Source of the DNA: Micromussa lordhowensis
Lineage: Eukaryota > Cnidaria > Anthozoa > Scleractinia > Lobophylliidae
DNA length: 64,000 nucleotides
NCBI GenBank assembly: GCA_964020085.1
Contig: OZ026607.1
Coordinates: forward strand, 5,045,586-5,109,585
Direction of reading: 5' to 3'
Shown: positions 40,085 to 50,600 of the stretch, piece by piece
How positions within the stretch are numbered: the stretch's first letter is position 1
How the letters are laid out: each line of letters begins with the position of its first letter
Position numbers and translations under genes: made by a program
Notes under the pieces: model-generated
What the model was told of the DNA's origin: nothing
The model's database searches: none
What the model saw: the letters and a program-made list of their open reading frames with translations, nothing else

Positions 40085-43000
40085 TGAATCCGCCTATTGG
40101 AAATAAAAGACAAGAAAACATTTTAAAAGCATATTTAGTTAGGTAAAGATATATAGTTCTCTGGACAATACTTTATCTTCCAACGTAAGTACTTGAATTA
40201 GGCCAATTTTTTGTGAACTTTCTACTTCAATTGAAGCAAGAGACGATTATTTCTCTTAGATCATCTTCTCTTGATTGGAGTAATTCGTTTTCAATATATA
40301 TGTGCTCTTTATCTGCAACTTTTCAACACAATGCCCTGGCACATCTATTGACCGGCTATTTCTTGCCTGCGAAGGAGATATTATCCAACGTCTCAACCGA
40401 ACCCATCGAACGTTTTCTGTTTTCGCCTTTGTAAATCTCAGAGCAAAATCCTGAATAACTTCGATTTATTCTTCTTAAGGTTGGAGTCTGCAAATGGAAT
40501 AAATATTAATCGTCTTCATCCACAAAAATAACAGCACGCGGACTTGTCATTTTTGCTCTAAAGGGCCGTTTGCCGTTTGTTACCTATCTTCCTCATCTAA
40601 CTGATTTAGGAAAGAATCGATACAACGAATAAAACTGAAGTCATTTTTTCTTGGACTGTTGAAAATATTTCTTGTATATTTTGTGTTAGGAGTATGAACA
40701 ATTTTCCTATTCAACCATAAACTCCTTCATCCGTTTATCAGATTCATAATAAGTTGGCATTTGTCTAAGCTGGAAATTATTGACTTCTTAATATCTGTCT
40801 AGACGGATATGACATTCAGCATATTTTGTTAATCCTTGTAAATTCCCAAAAATGTGGTTGATCTCTTTCGTCGAAAACTTGCCAAATAAACTTCCAAAAA
40901 TAACGCCCCTCCGAAAATAAGCCCTAAAATTCTCAAACGCAAAAAGTCCCTCTGCGATGTTGACCAAGTTTGTATTTAAAACGTTAACTTATTTCGTTTG
41001 CTGTTCTCAGCCTTTTCCTAAAAGGCTTGCTTGCATCACCGTATCGTGATGCCAGACGTTTGAATGTCCATTCGGCAGCTGATATTGTAAGCGTCGTTTT
41101 TCTGTGTTAACTGATTATCGTTTTGAGTTGGGAATATTTCCGAATGGTATTCTTCAGAGCACTTGCTTAAAATTGACGGACGCAAAATTTATCCAATTAA
41201 TTCCTAACAGCTGATAAAAGCAGCTATTCCTGCAAATGATATCTCCCTAGCGATAACTGGCCGATCCAAACAACAACCTTTATTGTTTATATTTTTAACA
41301 AAACACGTACCCAGGACAGGAGAGCATTCATCGGAATTTTACTAAACACTCCAGATCAGCATATAATGATCAAAATAAAGAAACATTGCAACTGAGGAGA
41401 TATCACCCTGATGTGCAATTCAGCATATTCTCACAACAGACATGACAGGAAATCTATATGAGTTAGTAAGGAGAATTTCCATTTTGAATGGAGTTGTACT
41501 GAAAAAGGTTTCCATGTACGTAACAGTCAAAGTTATGCATTGTCATTATTGCGTTTTTTTTTACAACGCTGTGTGCAATGTCTTGTTAGTCTATGCTATC
41601 CACTTGAACGGTTACAACACCAACGGATCTGCGTCAAAATGTACAATAAACCTGCCACACAATAGCGAAAAAGCTTTTATAGCACGTAAAGCACTTAAAA
41701 GCCTTTAGTGACGACAAACGCCAGTTGATAAGTTCCACAGACTGCAGCTGACACGTACATAAACCGCGCCAATTCAAACAGCGCTCCCGCCAACGAAAGG
41801 AGACTAACTGACAAGGAAGTTTTCCGTACAGATTGTTTTCCGGATTCTAGCGTAGGACAGATTTGAACGTTCAATTTATCGTGATGCATGGTTATTCTAG
41901 GTTTTAAACGTGCCCCATTCACCGTGTATGGCCGGGATTGACAAAACAAATATGACGTAATGGGTTTCTAAAAGAAAACTTGTCAATATCCCACGCAAAT
42001 GAGCTCGAACAATCCCGCATGGTAATAAAGCTCACGAACACAATAATTAATTAACACACGGTAGTAAATTTGTCGCTTAAAATCCTGAATAAAATTCAAA
42101 GGAACTTCGCTCAGCTTAAAAAACGCAAACTACAGCTGGGAGCTTTCTTCTTAGTCAAATAAAAATTTTAATGAGATTAGAATTGATCAAGAAAATCTGA
42201 TGAAACTTAGCCACGATTTTGATTTAAATCGTTTCGTCTGCCACGTTGACTTCGATCACAGAAAACAATTCTACCTTTGCAGGAAGACAAAGGAATATTA
42301 AGCGCTCGATTGGTCATTTCTAAAACATTTTTGAGAAACTGACTTGCAACTGTTCTACTGTTTCATAATTACCCCTGTAAAGCACCTTTTTTTCAACCTC
42401 GTTTGCGAAGAAAACTTGCTCCCGGTAACATTTGGTTATGGGAGTTCTTTTATAAACTTTTTAAGTTTGCTTTTATTGATTTATTGCATGTTGCAAGTCT
42501 GTAATGGAATTTGAGCAGGAAAAAAAAACGACATAGGAATCGAAGCCAACAAAATTCAACGAGGAACCCATTTCATGTTCAAAACCCAACAAAGTGCAAG
42601 TCACGAATTCCTCAGCAAATTTGTTTTCGTTTCAGGTAGACTCAAACAAAAATAAAAACAAGAAAAACTTCCATGCCACCTGGTTGATCCTTCACAAAGT
42701 CTGCGATAAAGATAACACAACATTTTGGATAAACTGTAAGGAATTCAAAGCCTAGATATTTCGATAGCGACAGGGTCGGAGAGATCAGAGAGTTTTAACT
42801 CGAATCAACTGTTGACTGGAAAATTCACTACTAGTTAAAATTTGTCTTCTTGGTGGTAAAACTGACAAATGCATACTTTAAAATGTTTTAATTGGCGCTC
42901 CAATTTAAAATCACGGTACAATATTTGAAAAGAGCAATAACAAAGATGTACTTAATTAAAAATTTCCGTTTCGCCAAAGCATGAAAATTAAAAAACCTGC

Positions 43001-44282
43001 TTGTTAAAAGACTGCTACCATACAATATTAGCTACGAAATTGGCAATTAAGTTTAGTGTTGAAACGTTAACCGGATCTTGACAAATTCATACGAAATGTT
43101 ACCGCACTTAAAAATCTGTTAATGCTAATTTCGACTTTTGTCTAAGCTTGTGCAGTCGTAAAGCAATTAACCTGGGTAATCTTTCGAGACGAGACGAGTT
43201 ATAAAACCAAACGAGCCAAAATAAAACTGAAATTCACCCCGGAGCGCCAAAAAAAACGTGAACAATTTTACAGTAAGATAACATTGCAAAACTCAGCTTT
43301 GGATGAAGCTGACCCGTGATTAAGTTTTGTGGACCGTTAAAGTGCCTCTAATGAGCTATCGAATACTGACGACTTCGGAATAACACTATTACTACACGAT
43401 AAGATTGCGCGGCAGCGTGACATCTCGTTATAACTATCAAACGCTATTTTCGTCGCTACATACCGTTCCTTAGAAGTTCTTGTAGAGTCATCTCCCGTCA
43501 ACAGGACATTGAGCACTTTTCCAAGGGACTTCCAGTCTTGCTTAAAATCAATCTCGCTCTTGAGGTTATGGTTGTTGTCACAAGGATCGCCATGACAAAA
43601 CCCGCCAAGCGAGCAAACACATTCGAGTTTACTCCAGTAAAACTTCCCACAAAAATTCCGCCAAAGCACAACGTGACCCTCCGAATCCAGGTGTACCTTG
43701 TCTAAGGCAAGATCCTTGTACGCCAGACAAGCGCTATGAAATTCCTCCAAAGCGATCGTGATTTCTGCCGCGTAAAATTTCGCCATCGACTCGGGAACAC
43801 GTCCTCCGAAAGATTTAACTCGCTCAGACAAAGTCTCCTTTCCCGCGAAGTCTAAAATGTAGTAGAACTTTGAGCGAGTTTGGAAAGTAAACCGCAGACT
43901 GACCCAAACTGGAGAGAACAATGTTTTGGTTAGCTGCACATAAGGGCTAACGGGCGCTTTCGAGTTGTTATCCCGTGGCGCCACTTCCATGGTGTAAAAC
44001 CTTCCATTTTCCTTGTGCCTTACTTGGTAGAGCTTAGAAACTCCATTTCTCTGTAGAAACTGCAAGTCAATCAAGTGAAAGTGTGAAAAAAAAAATACTG
44101 TGAATTACAACAAGCAAGTTTAAGCGAGTGACGAACTTTGTTGAGTTTATATTCTTATCTGGGATAGAATCACAACATGTGACAATTTGAATTTTGTAAA
44201 CTTGAATAAAGTTTAGAAAGTTTTTTCAACTTACCGAATCGACTTCAAAGCAATCGGTTCCGTGAATCTTACCATCAATCAT
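14357..44282 (-). CDS. AGC-type pseudokinase / Ser-rich linker / DH-PH Rho guanine nucleotide exchange factor (16 exons; frame broken by a 19-bp duplication)
   Basis: Exons read from the minus strand: 44282-44235, 44059-43464, 39619-39508, 38236-35377, 34924-34683, 33828-33643, 20138-20045, 18448-18371, 17589-17506, 17169-17104, 17027-16948, 16753-16639, 16137-15979, 15421-15293, 14905-14863, 14532-14357. The start ATG (44282) has two in-frame TAA codons just upstream. Phases agree at every junction except after exon 7, which has a 19-bp tandem duplication. Without it the product is 1682 aa: pseudokinase about 12-265, Ser/Arg/Lys-rich linker to about 1205, CxxC...CxxC motif about 1289-1325, DH about 1330-1530, PH-like region about 1540-1665. 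DH proteins load GTP onto Rho-family GTPases at membranes; that activity is inferred from the family. As sequenced, translation would stop in exon 8 near residue 1390. Two aminotransferase genes lie inside intron 6 on the other strand. Splitting into two genes is possible, but the kinase C-tail continues in frame across the 39.5/38.2 kb junction. I do not recognise a named orthologue. Confidence 0.8.
16816..16873. repeat. (TGAT)n microsatellite in RhoGEF intron 11
   Basis: About 14 near-perfect gatt units between exons 11 and 12. Read in frame on the minus strand it gives a QSIN run, which is intronic and not part of the protein. Confidence 0.95.
20055..20092 (-). repeat. Perfect 19-bp tandem duplication inside DH exon 7
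   Basis: The unit agaaagattgccgctaggt occurs at 20055-20073 and again immediately at 20074-20092. It lies in the coding exon 20045-20138. With one copy the exon is 75 nt and reads SPEHLAAIFLNLQ into ELLEV of exon 8 in phase 0. With two copies it is 94 nt, and exon 8 is read in the wrong frame with a TAA at 18416-18414. Skipping exon 7 would keep phase (exons 6 and 8 are both phase 0) but lose about 25 DH residues. Confidence 0.9.
21924..21945 (+). promoter_or_regulatory. TATA-like core promoter of aminotransferase paralogue 1
   Basis: An A/T block, ataaaaatataaaa, sits about 95 bp before the ATG. The preceding bases (gctgtcaacttaagacgttgag) resemble those in front of the TATA box of paralogue 2 (gcggtcacttgagacgctgc), so the core promoter seems to have been duplicated with the gene. 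Confidence 0.5.
22032..24505 (+). CDS. PLP-dependent aminotransferase class V-fold protein, paralogue 1 (2 exons, 480 aa)
   Basis: Exons are 22032-22685 and 23717-24505, joined in phase 0 at GAG|GTAGGT and CCCTAG|ATC. The ATG is in a strong context (ACCATGG); the frame opens slightly further upstream, without an ATG. The second exon has VHVHVDGAQAWG (PLP-ring Asp248 and Gln251) and SAGSHKWFLGPKETG, whose Lys274 is the expected Schiff-base lysine. The first exon has SENHPTDGE and an RNGSDPNAVINNG turn where phosphate contact is usual. The family includes isopenicillin N epimerase-like proteins, cysteine desulfurases and kynureninases; the substrate cannot be told. A basic insert, GGRRRKRKNK near residue 409, is unusual and looks like a nuclear-localisation signal. 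The gene is nested inside intron 6 of the minus-strand RhoGEF gene and is the tandem sister of the gene at 28189. Confidence 0.88.
22686..23716 (+). other. Intron of aminotransferase paralogue 1
   Basis: The 1031-bp GT-AG intron has no coding content. Part of it (cacatgaaagcta, ggttctgttt, gatgtttacaaaa) resembles the intron of paralogue 2, so the duplication included the intron. Confidence 0.6.
24948..24953 (+). promoter_or_regulatory. Polyadenylation signal AATAAA of aminotransferase paralogue 1
   Basis: AATAAA in gttaataaacgagg, about 440 bp past the stop codon. The same gttaataaa context recurs behind paralogue 2. Confidence 0.55.
25544..26799. mobile_element. Nested element with CAGGGTTG/CAACCCTG ends carrying a 397-bp tandem array
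   Basis: Short inverted ends cagggttg (25544) and caaccctg (26799), both next to gagag, suggest an hAT-like non-autonomous element. Most of its length is the 397-bp array. Confidence 0.55.
25603..26780. repeat. Three tandem copies of a 397-bp unit
   Basis: gggaggtttg starts at 25610, 26007 and 26404, exactly 397 bp apart. Copies 2 and 3 are almost identical. Each unit ends with a palindrome of about 115 bp: atcagtatctgggca, ctcccctaaccca, then tgggttaggggag, tgcccagatactgat. The 112-codon frames in the units are by-products. Confidence 0.95.
27451..27602. mobile_element. 152-bp foldback MITE
   Basis: cagtttttcatgcgtctgt and acagacgcataaaaaactg are inverted ends. Inner arms gttattga, gaatttcgtc and cattgtcaaagtagc are mirrored too. 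Confidence 0.8.
28078..28091 (+). promoter_or_regulatory. TATA box of aminotransferase paralogue 2
   Basis: TATAAATA at 28081-28088 lies about 105 bp upstream of the ATG at 28189. It is preceded by a block shared with paralogue 1. Confidence 0.55.
28189..32274 (+). CDS. PLP-dependent aminotransferase class V-fold protein, paralogue 2 (2 exons, 483 aa)
   Basis: Exons are 28189-28839 and 31474-32274, joined at GAG|GTAAGT and TTCCAG|GTG, exactly the same codon position as in paralogue 1. The proteins align almost without gaps from RPTFKVAHSYRSHG to the C-terminus; differences concentrate at the N-terminus, around residue 55 and near the basic insert. The PLP-site residues are conserved: Asp247 and Gln250 in HVDGAQTWG, Lys273 in GGSHKWFLGPKETG. 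The insert here reads GRKRKRLRK near residue 412. Conservation of the active site and an open frame suggest a functional enzyme. The 2.6-kb intron contains copies of a 106-bp repeat family. Function beyond PLP binding is not assigned. Confidence 0.88.
29005..29530. repeat. Diverged tandem copies of the 106-bp family in the intron of paralogue 2
   Basis: Units contain gtgtgtgaccattcaa, gaaagctattgagca, tactttcatgtggtactg, tgtacaaggtggttctaac and gtggat.aaac. Copies are truncated and partly rearranged. The same unit forms a clean array in ACTR3 at 48285-48790. Confidence 0.8.
29531..31473 (+). other. Remainder of the paralogue 2 intron
   Basis: No gene is seen. AT-rich single-copy-looking DNA with poly-A/T runs; the acceptor is gtcttccag at 31473. 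Confidence 0.4.
32534..32539 (+). promoter_or_regulatory. Polyadenylation signal AATAAA of aminotransferase paralogue 2
   Basis: AATAAA in gttaataaatcccg, about 260 bp past the stop codon. It matches the 3' context of paralogue 1. Confidence 0.55.
34072..34093. repeat. (ATG)n microsatellite in RhoGEF intron 5
   Basis: Seven perfect atg/gat units. Confidence 0.9.
35377..38236 (-). other. Giant exon 4 (2860 bp) of the RhoGEF gene: Ser-rich, low-complexity linker
   Basis: This exon encodes about 953 residues and joins in phase at both ends (acceptor after TTTGCAG at 38237, donor GAAG|GTAAAA at 35376). It opens with the kinase C-tail (RNVRPPINGENG), then is rich in Ser, Pro, Tyr and Arg/Lys, with no globular domain I recognise. 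Many SPxx and RxxS stretches suggest a disordered, phosphorylated linker. The C-terminal end is acidic (SIYSEVDSLDDE, FDEVFDDQESE), and the next exon carries a TDSGVGDD motif of the kind common before DH domains. Long plus-strand reading frames opposite it are antisense shadows. Confidence 0.8.
39502..39507 (-). other. Non-canonical GC splice donor of intron 3 (GC-AG intron)
   Basis: On the minus strand the exon ends GAACGAG and the intron begins GCAAGT, the standard consensus of GC-AG introns. Using it joins INWNE to IKARNVRPPI in phase 0, which matches the AGC-kinase pattern of a W, a short spacer and PP. The next GT (gtgtgg, about 30 nt on) is a weak donor and would add unrelated residues. 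Confidence 0.7.
39508..44282 (-). other. Pseudokinase-encoding exons 1-3 of the RhoGEF gene
   Basis: The first 252 residues read as an AGC-group kinase domain. Landmarks seen: FYAAEITIALEEFHS (helix E region), YKDLALDKVHLDSEGHVVL at the catalytic loop, DWKSLGKVLNVLLTG (helix F) and DLISRLV...SHPFFKGINW at the C-lobe end, continuing into RNVRPPI, the start of an AGC C-tail, in the next exon. The glycine loop is lost (FLQRNGVSKLYQV), the VAIK lysine position reads TMEV, the catalytic-loop LKPEN reads LALDK, and the DFG position reads RNF. These losses point to a catalytically dead pseudokinase, probably a binding or regulatory module. The domain type is seen in the sequence; the role is inference. 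Confidence 0.8.
39620..43463 (-). other. RhoGEF intron 2 (3.8 kb), no nested gene seen
   Basis: Kinase exons 2 and 3 join in phase across it and no missing kinase segment is needed. Only short unlikely frames and no defined repeat. Confidence 0.5.
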
Positions 44283-46887
44283 GTCCAAAGTTTATTAAAA
44301 TCCCTCAGCAAAACTATGTACACAAACCATGATTTGTATTGTAATATTTTTCTCTCAAACGGCAAAAATCTCGACACATGACTCAAAAGTTCCTCGAAGA
44401 AAGCAAACCTCGGCTCCTGCAAGTTCATTAAGCATTGAATTCTCGTGAATCCGTTTTCGAGGCAAAACTACATCTCGCTGAAGCCGAGAAAACTCAATGT
44501 TTAGACAAAGTCGTGTGGACCAAGCGACTTTGTGCACAAGGCAGAAATTTTGACCTGTGAATGTTAACAGAGGTATTAGTTGCGTCACCGCATTCAAACC
44601 AATCAACGCGCAATGTGCTGCGATGCTAATGAGCGATAGCTCATTAAACAACAACAAACATTGGCTCCAAACTGTCTTGATGAAGCCTCCAAAACAGCTT
44701 AAAACACGGCTAATTTATTACAGAAGTGCCAGTAATCTTGACTTGGCAAATATGGTACACAAACCCACGTTTGTAAGCGCGATAAGTGAGTTGTCATGTG
44801 TTGTCTTTGTAATGAAGCCGGGTTAAATGAGGTCAAGGCACTGTCAAGGTGAATTTTGCATCACAAAAAAGCCTCCGTTTTTCACACTCTTTAATTAGCG
44901 CTCCAGGAACTGTGAAAGAGTTGCTAAAAGTGGCTTAAATTGAGTGCCAACCCCTCATGAACAAGCCAACAAGATTCACTTATTTAGACTTGAATAACTT
45001 AACTTCGAGTACAAGTTACGGACGAATTTTCCACTAGTCACTAGTCAGTTTTATTTGACTTTGTGCTCGCTCTTCTTTCATTAATCCGATAATGCAGATA
45101 GGAAAAAAAAGCTAATTAGTGAAGGCTAAACAAATTTCAACTAGGTCATTACCGTGAAGATGTGAAAGACATTTCTTTTGGCAACGAAACCTTGCCTCGC
45201 AAACTGTGCATGTTTATTACTATTCACACAGTACACTGACAAATTAAATTGCGGCAAACTTGCTCTTCTTTCTAAAAACGCACGTCTCAATTATTTAAGG
45301 CAATGACCCTAGACGATGGACAAAGGCAATTACCTCGCAGTTTGACGTACAAGATACTCTTTACAAAAAGCTGAATTTCCCTCAGGGTGGAAGATATTTT
45401 TATGCAACCGACAGCATCGTCGTCACAAACAAAATTTCAAGACAAATAAAACAATTTTTCTAGAGAATATTCACCACACATTTCACCAGTCATTCGGTTT
45501 TGGGCAAATGATTACAAATCCAGTATGGAATAAAATCATCGAAAAGAAGTCGGACTTAACTTGAGAACCTTGGAACAATTAAGACAAAAGTCACTTGAAG
45601 TCGTTTAATCGAGTTTAAATTTATTTCATCTTTTACTTATCCCAAACTTTGGAGGCTAACGAATGTTTTTGCTTTGTTTATGGCTTGTAGAAGAAAATGT
45701 CCGAAACGACTCTGTGGCAACTGATGTAAAATCAGCACAAAAATCAGGATTTCAGGAATAACATGCATATTTACTTCATTGACAAGAAAGAGTAAATGAA
45801 CCAAGTCTATACAGCCATATGTAGTATGAAATGTGCTATGAAATGTTCAAATTGCTGAAGTAAAGTCGAGGTATTTTCCAAATCTCTTTAACTTTACCTG
45901 GATAGAGAAAAACCGTGCGCTGTTATTGCTGAGAGAACGAGCACTTTAAACTAACTTAGTTGGGGTGGGGAGGGGGAGGTAGACAGAAAGCCCATATGTT
46001 GCGTGTCCCAAGAGTTTTGACCAGGATTGTAGATATCTTTAAAATGAAAACTCGTTGATCAAATTAAATAATGATTTCCCACTTCAAAATATTGCGCTAC
46101 CAGTTTGCTATTTGTTAATGAGTATCCCAAGGACGTTTGGCCAGGATTGTTGCTTAGTAAGCTAATTCAGGAGCTTATGACCTTGGCTTCTGGTTACTCT
46201 AACAATAATCAGTCTGTATTCTTCTTGTAGATCAACAATAAACCTGCCCACGCCATTTGATTCTTCTATAAAGGAATTTTATTTGTCAAAATAGATGTTT
46301 CGATACAACCTTCTTGGTCTCGATAACAAATTAAGGAAATCTTCAAAATATGCAAAGCTAGTGAAAATGGAAAACTAGCAGAAACACAACAACGGTTTCC
46401 AAAATGAAATCTAAGTTCAAACAATCATATTAAGTTGGATAAAGCGGCGGCCGTGTTCACACTGCATTATTTAAACCGGACTTGCAATGCAATCTCACCA
46501 GTGTGAACAAGCAACTTAGTCATACAACAACTAAAAAGAAGTTTTCTGTATGCCGGGAAAAGAAGCTTAACTCACTAAACAGTTTCCTTTTAGGAATCGA
46601 CCTTATTACTCAAAAGAAATGGACACTCTTACCGAGATTTTCGCAGTACCACACGAGATATAATAAAATGACTGAGAAAAACACTTCTGGTAGAAAAGAG
46701 AAGCTTTTGAAACCCTTACGTTTGTTCTTAACTTCTAAATTAACTCCCTTTCGCTTAAAATATATCGATTTGTTCAATGTCGATCGTTTTGACTCCGTAG
46801 AACTTCTTCACTCTCTCTTAACATGGGCTAAAATAAACACGAGTGGCACACGCGCGAGAGTACGAGTGCCACGCACGTCGTTTCAAA
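44283..46887. other. Upstream region of the RhoGEF gene, no gene seen
   Basis: Intergenic between the RhoGEF start and the small frame at 46888. A G-rich run ggggtggggagggggagg lies near 45963. gtcccaagagttttgaccaggattgt (46006) and a similar block at 46127 form a loose repeat. Confidence 0.4.
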
Positions 46888-47178
46888 ATGGCCGAGGTTT
46901 CTTTAAACTGTGCTCGTGTGAAAGGCTTGCCGTTTTATTCGACTCGCGAGTTGTACACGAAATTATTGAAAGTATTCGTAAACGAATCAAACAACGCTCG
47001 TGTTAAAATCAAAAGTGTAAAGCGACTAACCTCGTCTATAAGGCAAGAGTCAGGGATGAAAAGTTCTTCAAAGCTAAATCGACAAAAACAAACAAAATAC
47101 ACTGGGAGTTGTCGAGACTTCTACTTTACATTTGTTCTGACCTTCGCAAATGCACAGCTGAGTACAGATTCAATATAA
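46888..47178 (+). CDS. Possible small unassigned reading frame (96 aa)
   Basis: AAAATGGCC gives a good start context, and the first 50 codons (AEVSLNCARVKGLPFY..., KIKSVKRLTSS) look more protein-like than the surrounding DNA. The tail (YFTFVLTFANAQ) does not. It lies in the gap between the RhoGEF start and the ACTR3 3' end, preceded by a GC-rich patch with repeated cacgcgcg/gtgccacg. It could be the first exon of a gene, part of a repeat family, or chance. Confidence 0.2.
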   Translation: MAEVSLNCARVKGLPFYSTRELYTKLLKVFVNESNNARVKIKSVKRLTSSIRQESGMKSSSKLNRQKQTKYTGSCRDFYFTFVLTFANAQLSTDSI

Positions 47179-47196
47179 CGAAATCCAAAATTCTCA

Positions 47197-47202
47197 TTTA
47201 TT
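47197..47202 (-). promoter_or_regulatory. Candidate polyadenylation signal of ACTR3
   Basis: TTTATT on the plus strand reads AATAAA on the minus strand about 460 bp past the ACTR3 stop. It is only a hexamer match. Confidence 0.3.
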
Positions 47203-47659
47203 TTCTTATACCAACAAAGAAAAAAAATAGTCATCAAGGACATTTTGTTGAATAAACACTCGAGTTAGCTGAAAGCCGGCAAATTAGAAGAATAAACAAA
47301 CAAATCTGAGTTCCACCCACTCTAAGCAACTATCCTTTTATAATTTCTTTACATTTTTGAGCGGGTGAAACTCAAGGTGTACCAACTCTTTTTTTAAAGA
47401 AAAGCAGCATTAACTTAAATCACTTATACAATTTCAACTGGTAATGTGCAATTTACATCACGACTTGAAATGGAGATTGCCAGCGCCTTCTTCCGTTAAG
47501 AGACCAATCTCATAACCAGACTGTTAGGTCAGTGTTTAGTCACCAAGGCAACCAACCGCTGTCTAAAGGGCTTAACTACTCTGGTCAGGAGATTGGTCGG
47601 GCGCAGATGAAAGGTACAAATAGTCACATTTTAACAGCCTAGGGAATTGTGCTGTTTAC

Positions 47660-50600
47660 TCAAGACATGGCGCCAAACACTGGATTGTGACGGCAGATGC
47701 TTGGACCGTGTTCGTCATAGTCAGCTTTGGTGTGACACACTGTGTAAAACTCCGGCTGAAAGAAAACAAACAGGTCACGATATAAGTTAAATTATTTCCC
47801 TTAGTGAGTAAGTAAACTTATCGCAAATGAGTTTAAAATAGAAAAAGAGAAATAAAAGTATAGAACATGTGAATGAGAATTAAAACTATATGAAAAATAC
47901 AAGAATAAAATCTAGGAATAAAAACTACATTCAAGTATACAATTAGAAAATACTACAAATACATTTTTTAAAAATCAGTTTACAAATACAGTGGAATCTG
48001 ATTTCTCGAACCTCCAGGGCAAACGCAAATTGGTTCGAGAAATCGGAGAGTTCGAGAAATAGGGGGTAAAATTACAGTGTTTGACTGAGGAGAGGGAACG
48101 ACTTTTGGTTCGAGTTATCGGGAGGTTCGAAAAAATGAGAGTTCGAGAAATCGGGTTTCCACTGTAATGCAGTCAGTCACACAAGGATGTTAATGTGAGT
48201 CGTTTCAGGTTATTTTTCACTGCGCCGAGACTCTGACGTTCTGATATTGTCAGGCAGATCCCTAGTAAGTATACAACTGAAACCCCAGTGTGTGACCATT
48301 CAAATGAAAGCTATTGAGCAGTACTTTTATGTGGTACTGTTTATTATGCTGTACAAGGAGGTTCTAACTTTTAAGTCTGTGGATGAAACCCTAGTGTGTG
48401 ACCATTCAAATGAAAGCTATTGAGCAGTACTTTCATGTGGTACTGTTTATTATGCTGTACAAGGTGGTTCTAACTTTTAAGTCTATGGATGAAACCCTAG
48501 TGTGTGACCATTCAAATGAAAGCTATTGAGCAGTACTTTCATGTGGTACTGTTTATTATGCTGTACAAGGTGGTTCTAACTTTTAAGTCTGTGGATGAAA
48601 CCCTAGTGTGTGACCATTCAAATGAAAGCTATTGAGCAGTACTTTTATGTGGTACTGTTTATTATGCTGTACAAGGTGGTTCTAACTTTTAAGTCTGTGG
48701 ATGAAACCCTAGTGTGTGACCATTCAAATGAAAGCTATTGAGCAGTACTTTTATGTGGTACTGTACAAGGAGGTTTTAATTTTTATGCTGCAGATGAATT
48801 TTACATACCGTAGACGCCAGCATACTTCCTCCAAACCACACAGCATAACGCTGCATGTGATGTGTGATAACTTGAGCGTCAATCGGTTTTGGCTGAAACA
48901 CATGAACACAGGCGACATAATTATAAGCTAAATGTAGTTGACCAATGACAGCGACACATGGAAGTAAATTAATGATTGCAGTTTGGTTAAAAACCATAAA
49001 TAGATAAGCAAACCTTACATGTAACTAACAGCAGGCCAGAAATCGATACCATTTTACAGAAAAGACAATCTCTAGGTCCATTAATAATAATAATAATCAG
49101 TGATAATTAGTGACACTTGCAGCACCCAAGTCAAAGCCTAACATTTGTTTAAAAAAAAGAAAGCAAACCCTTTACCCAAGTTTAATGCGAGATGAAGTAT
49201 CCCTTTGTGTGTACCAAGTATAGATGTCGCTTCAGCTTGATGTCTATTTTCCCATGCAAACTGGAAAGCATATTGAAGCTCTTGTGCTTAAGCAGCCCCC
49301 TGATGCACCTGATGTTGTTTTCGTACGTGACAGTCCATAGTTCAGTATTGACTCTTCTCTGTCACACAATGCTACGCTCTCGAAGCATAGGTGGTATTGC
49401 AGGATTTGCGTGACAGAGAAAGGGCCAGAACTGGACTAAACCTACACGTATCAGCGCTGAAGAACAACAGTTTGCGCCCTGTTTGCGCTAATTAACACAA
49501 ATGCGCTGGTCACCTTAATGCGTCCTCCACTGAGCGTCTCGCTTAGTTTCAATCGAGCGTCCACTGAACGCTTGATGTCACGCTGAAGACGACGACCAAA
49601 GTCACGGAACATGGTTGAACCTCCAGATAACACAATGTTCTGATAAAAGGACAGAGAAATAAACATCGGATAAGTTCTATATGGCATTGTCATTTAATAA
49701 AACACACATATATAACTGTTAACAACAACATTTTTTTTGGAAAAGCACTCAACATTGACAGGTAACTATCAAACTTGTCCCCAGGGCCTTCTCCACTTTT
49801 CAAACCCTGGCACAGGGTGAACTAGCAACCTCACAGATTGGCTTAGTCTTCTCACGACGAGCCGCCATTTTGAAAACCGTCGAGGTGAAGAACCTGGGGA
49901 CGATCTTGATGTAACTATCAACAAGTGCTGATGGCAAATGATAAGGGATTATAAAGTCCAAGAGGACAAACTTGAACATGGCAGCCGGGATTTTTCACAG
50001 TAATCATTTTAAATTGTACAAAAGGGGCCATTATCTTGTTGACGTTTCAAGTCGTTATCATTGTTTTCTGAATGGATAATAAAACTGTCTTGATCGCTTC
50101 ATACCCATTATTCGAAACATCACACAATGCAGTGTGGTGTTGCATGACGTGATAACCTAAGTAACAGCTGCACCCCACCCTCATGGGTGATAATTCACCT
50201 TGTATAGTGGCCTGCGGACATCGATGGGGCAGTTTTGGATGACGTCATCTACAACTTCAGATAGAGGGGTGGTGAAATCTGGGTTAGAAAACTGAAACAA
50301 ACAAAAAAAACAAACGATAAGCAATGATGATAGTCTTATTCCAGAGTCATATTGTTTTAAGACAATGACAACAGCACTTTCTGGAAAAGATTATTCTTGC
50401 GGGGAATGGTAAAGATACTACAAACACAAAATTCACTAGCACAACCTCAGTGTTTTGATAATCACAATAAATGGGCAATTTCCTTACTTTCTTACAAGTA
50501 TTTCTAAGAGGTCAAAGACGCACTTGGGAAAACTTGGAAGAACAAAGCACTTCCCCACGATGTTCATATTTTCTCATAACTCATAGAAACATGGAAAATG

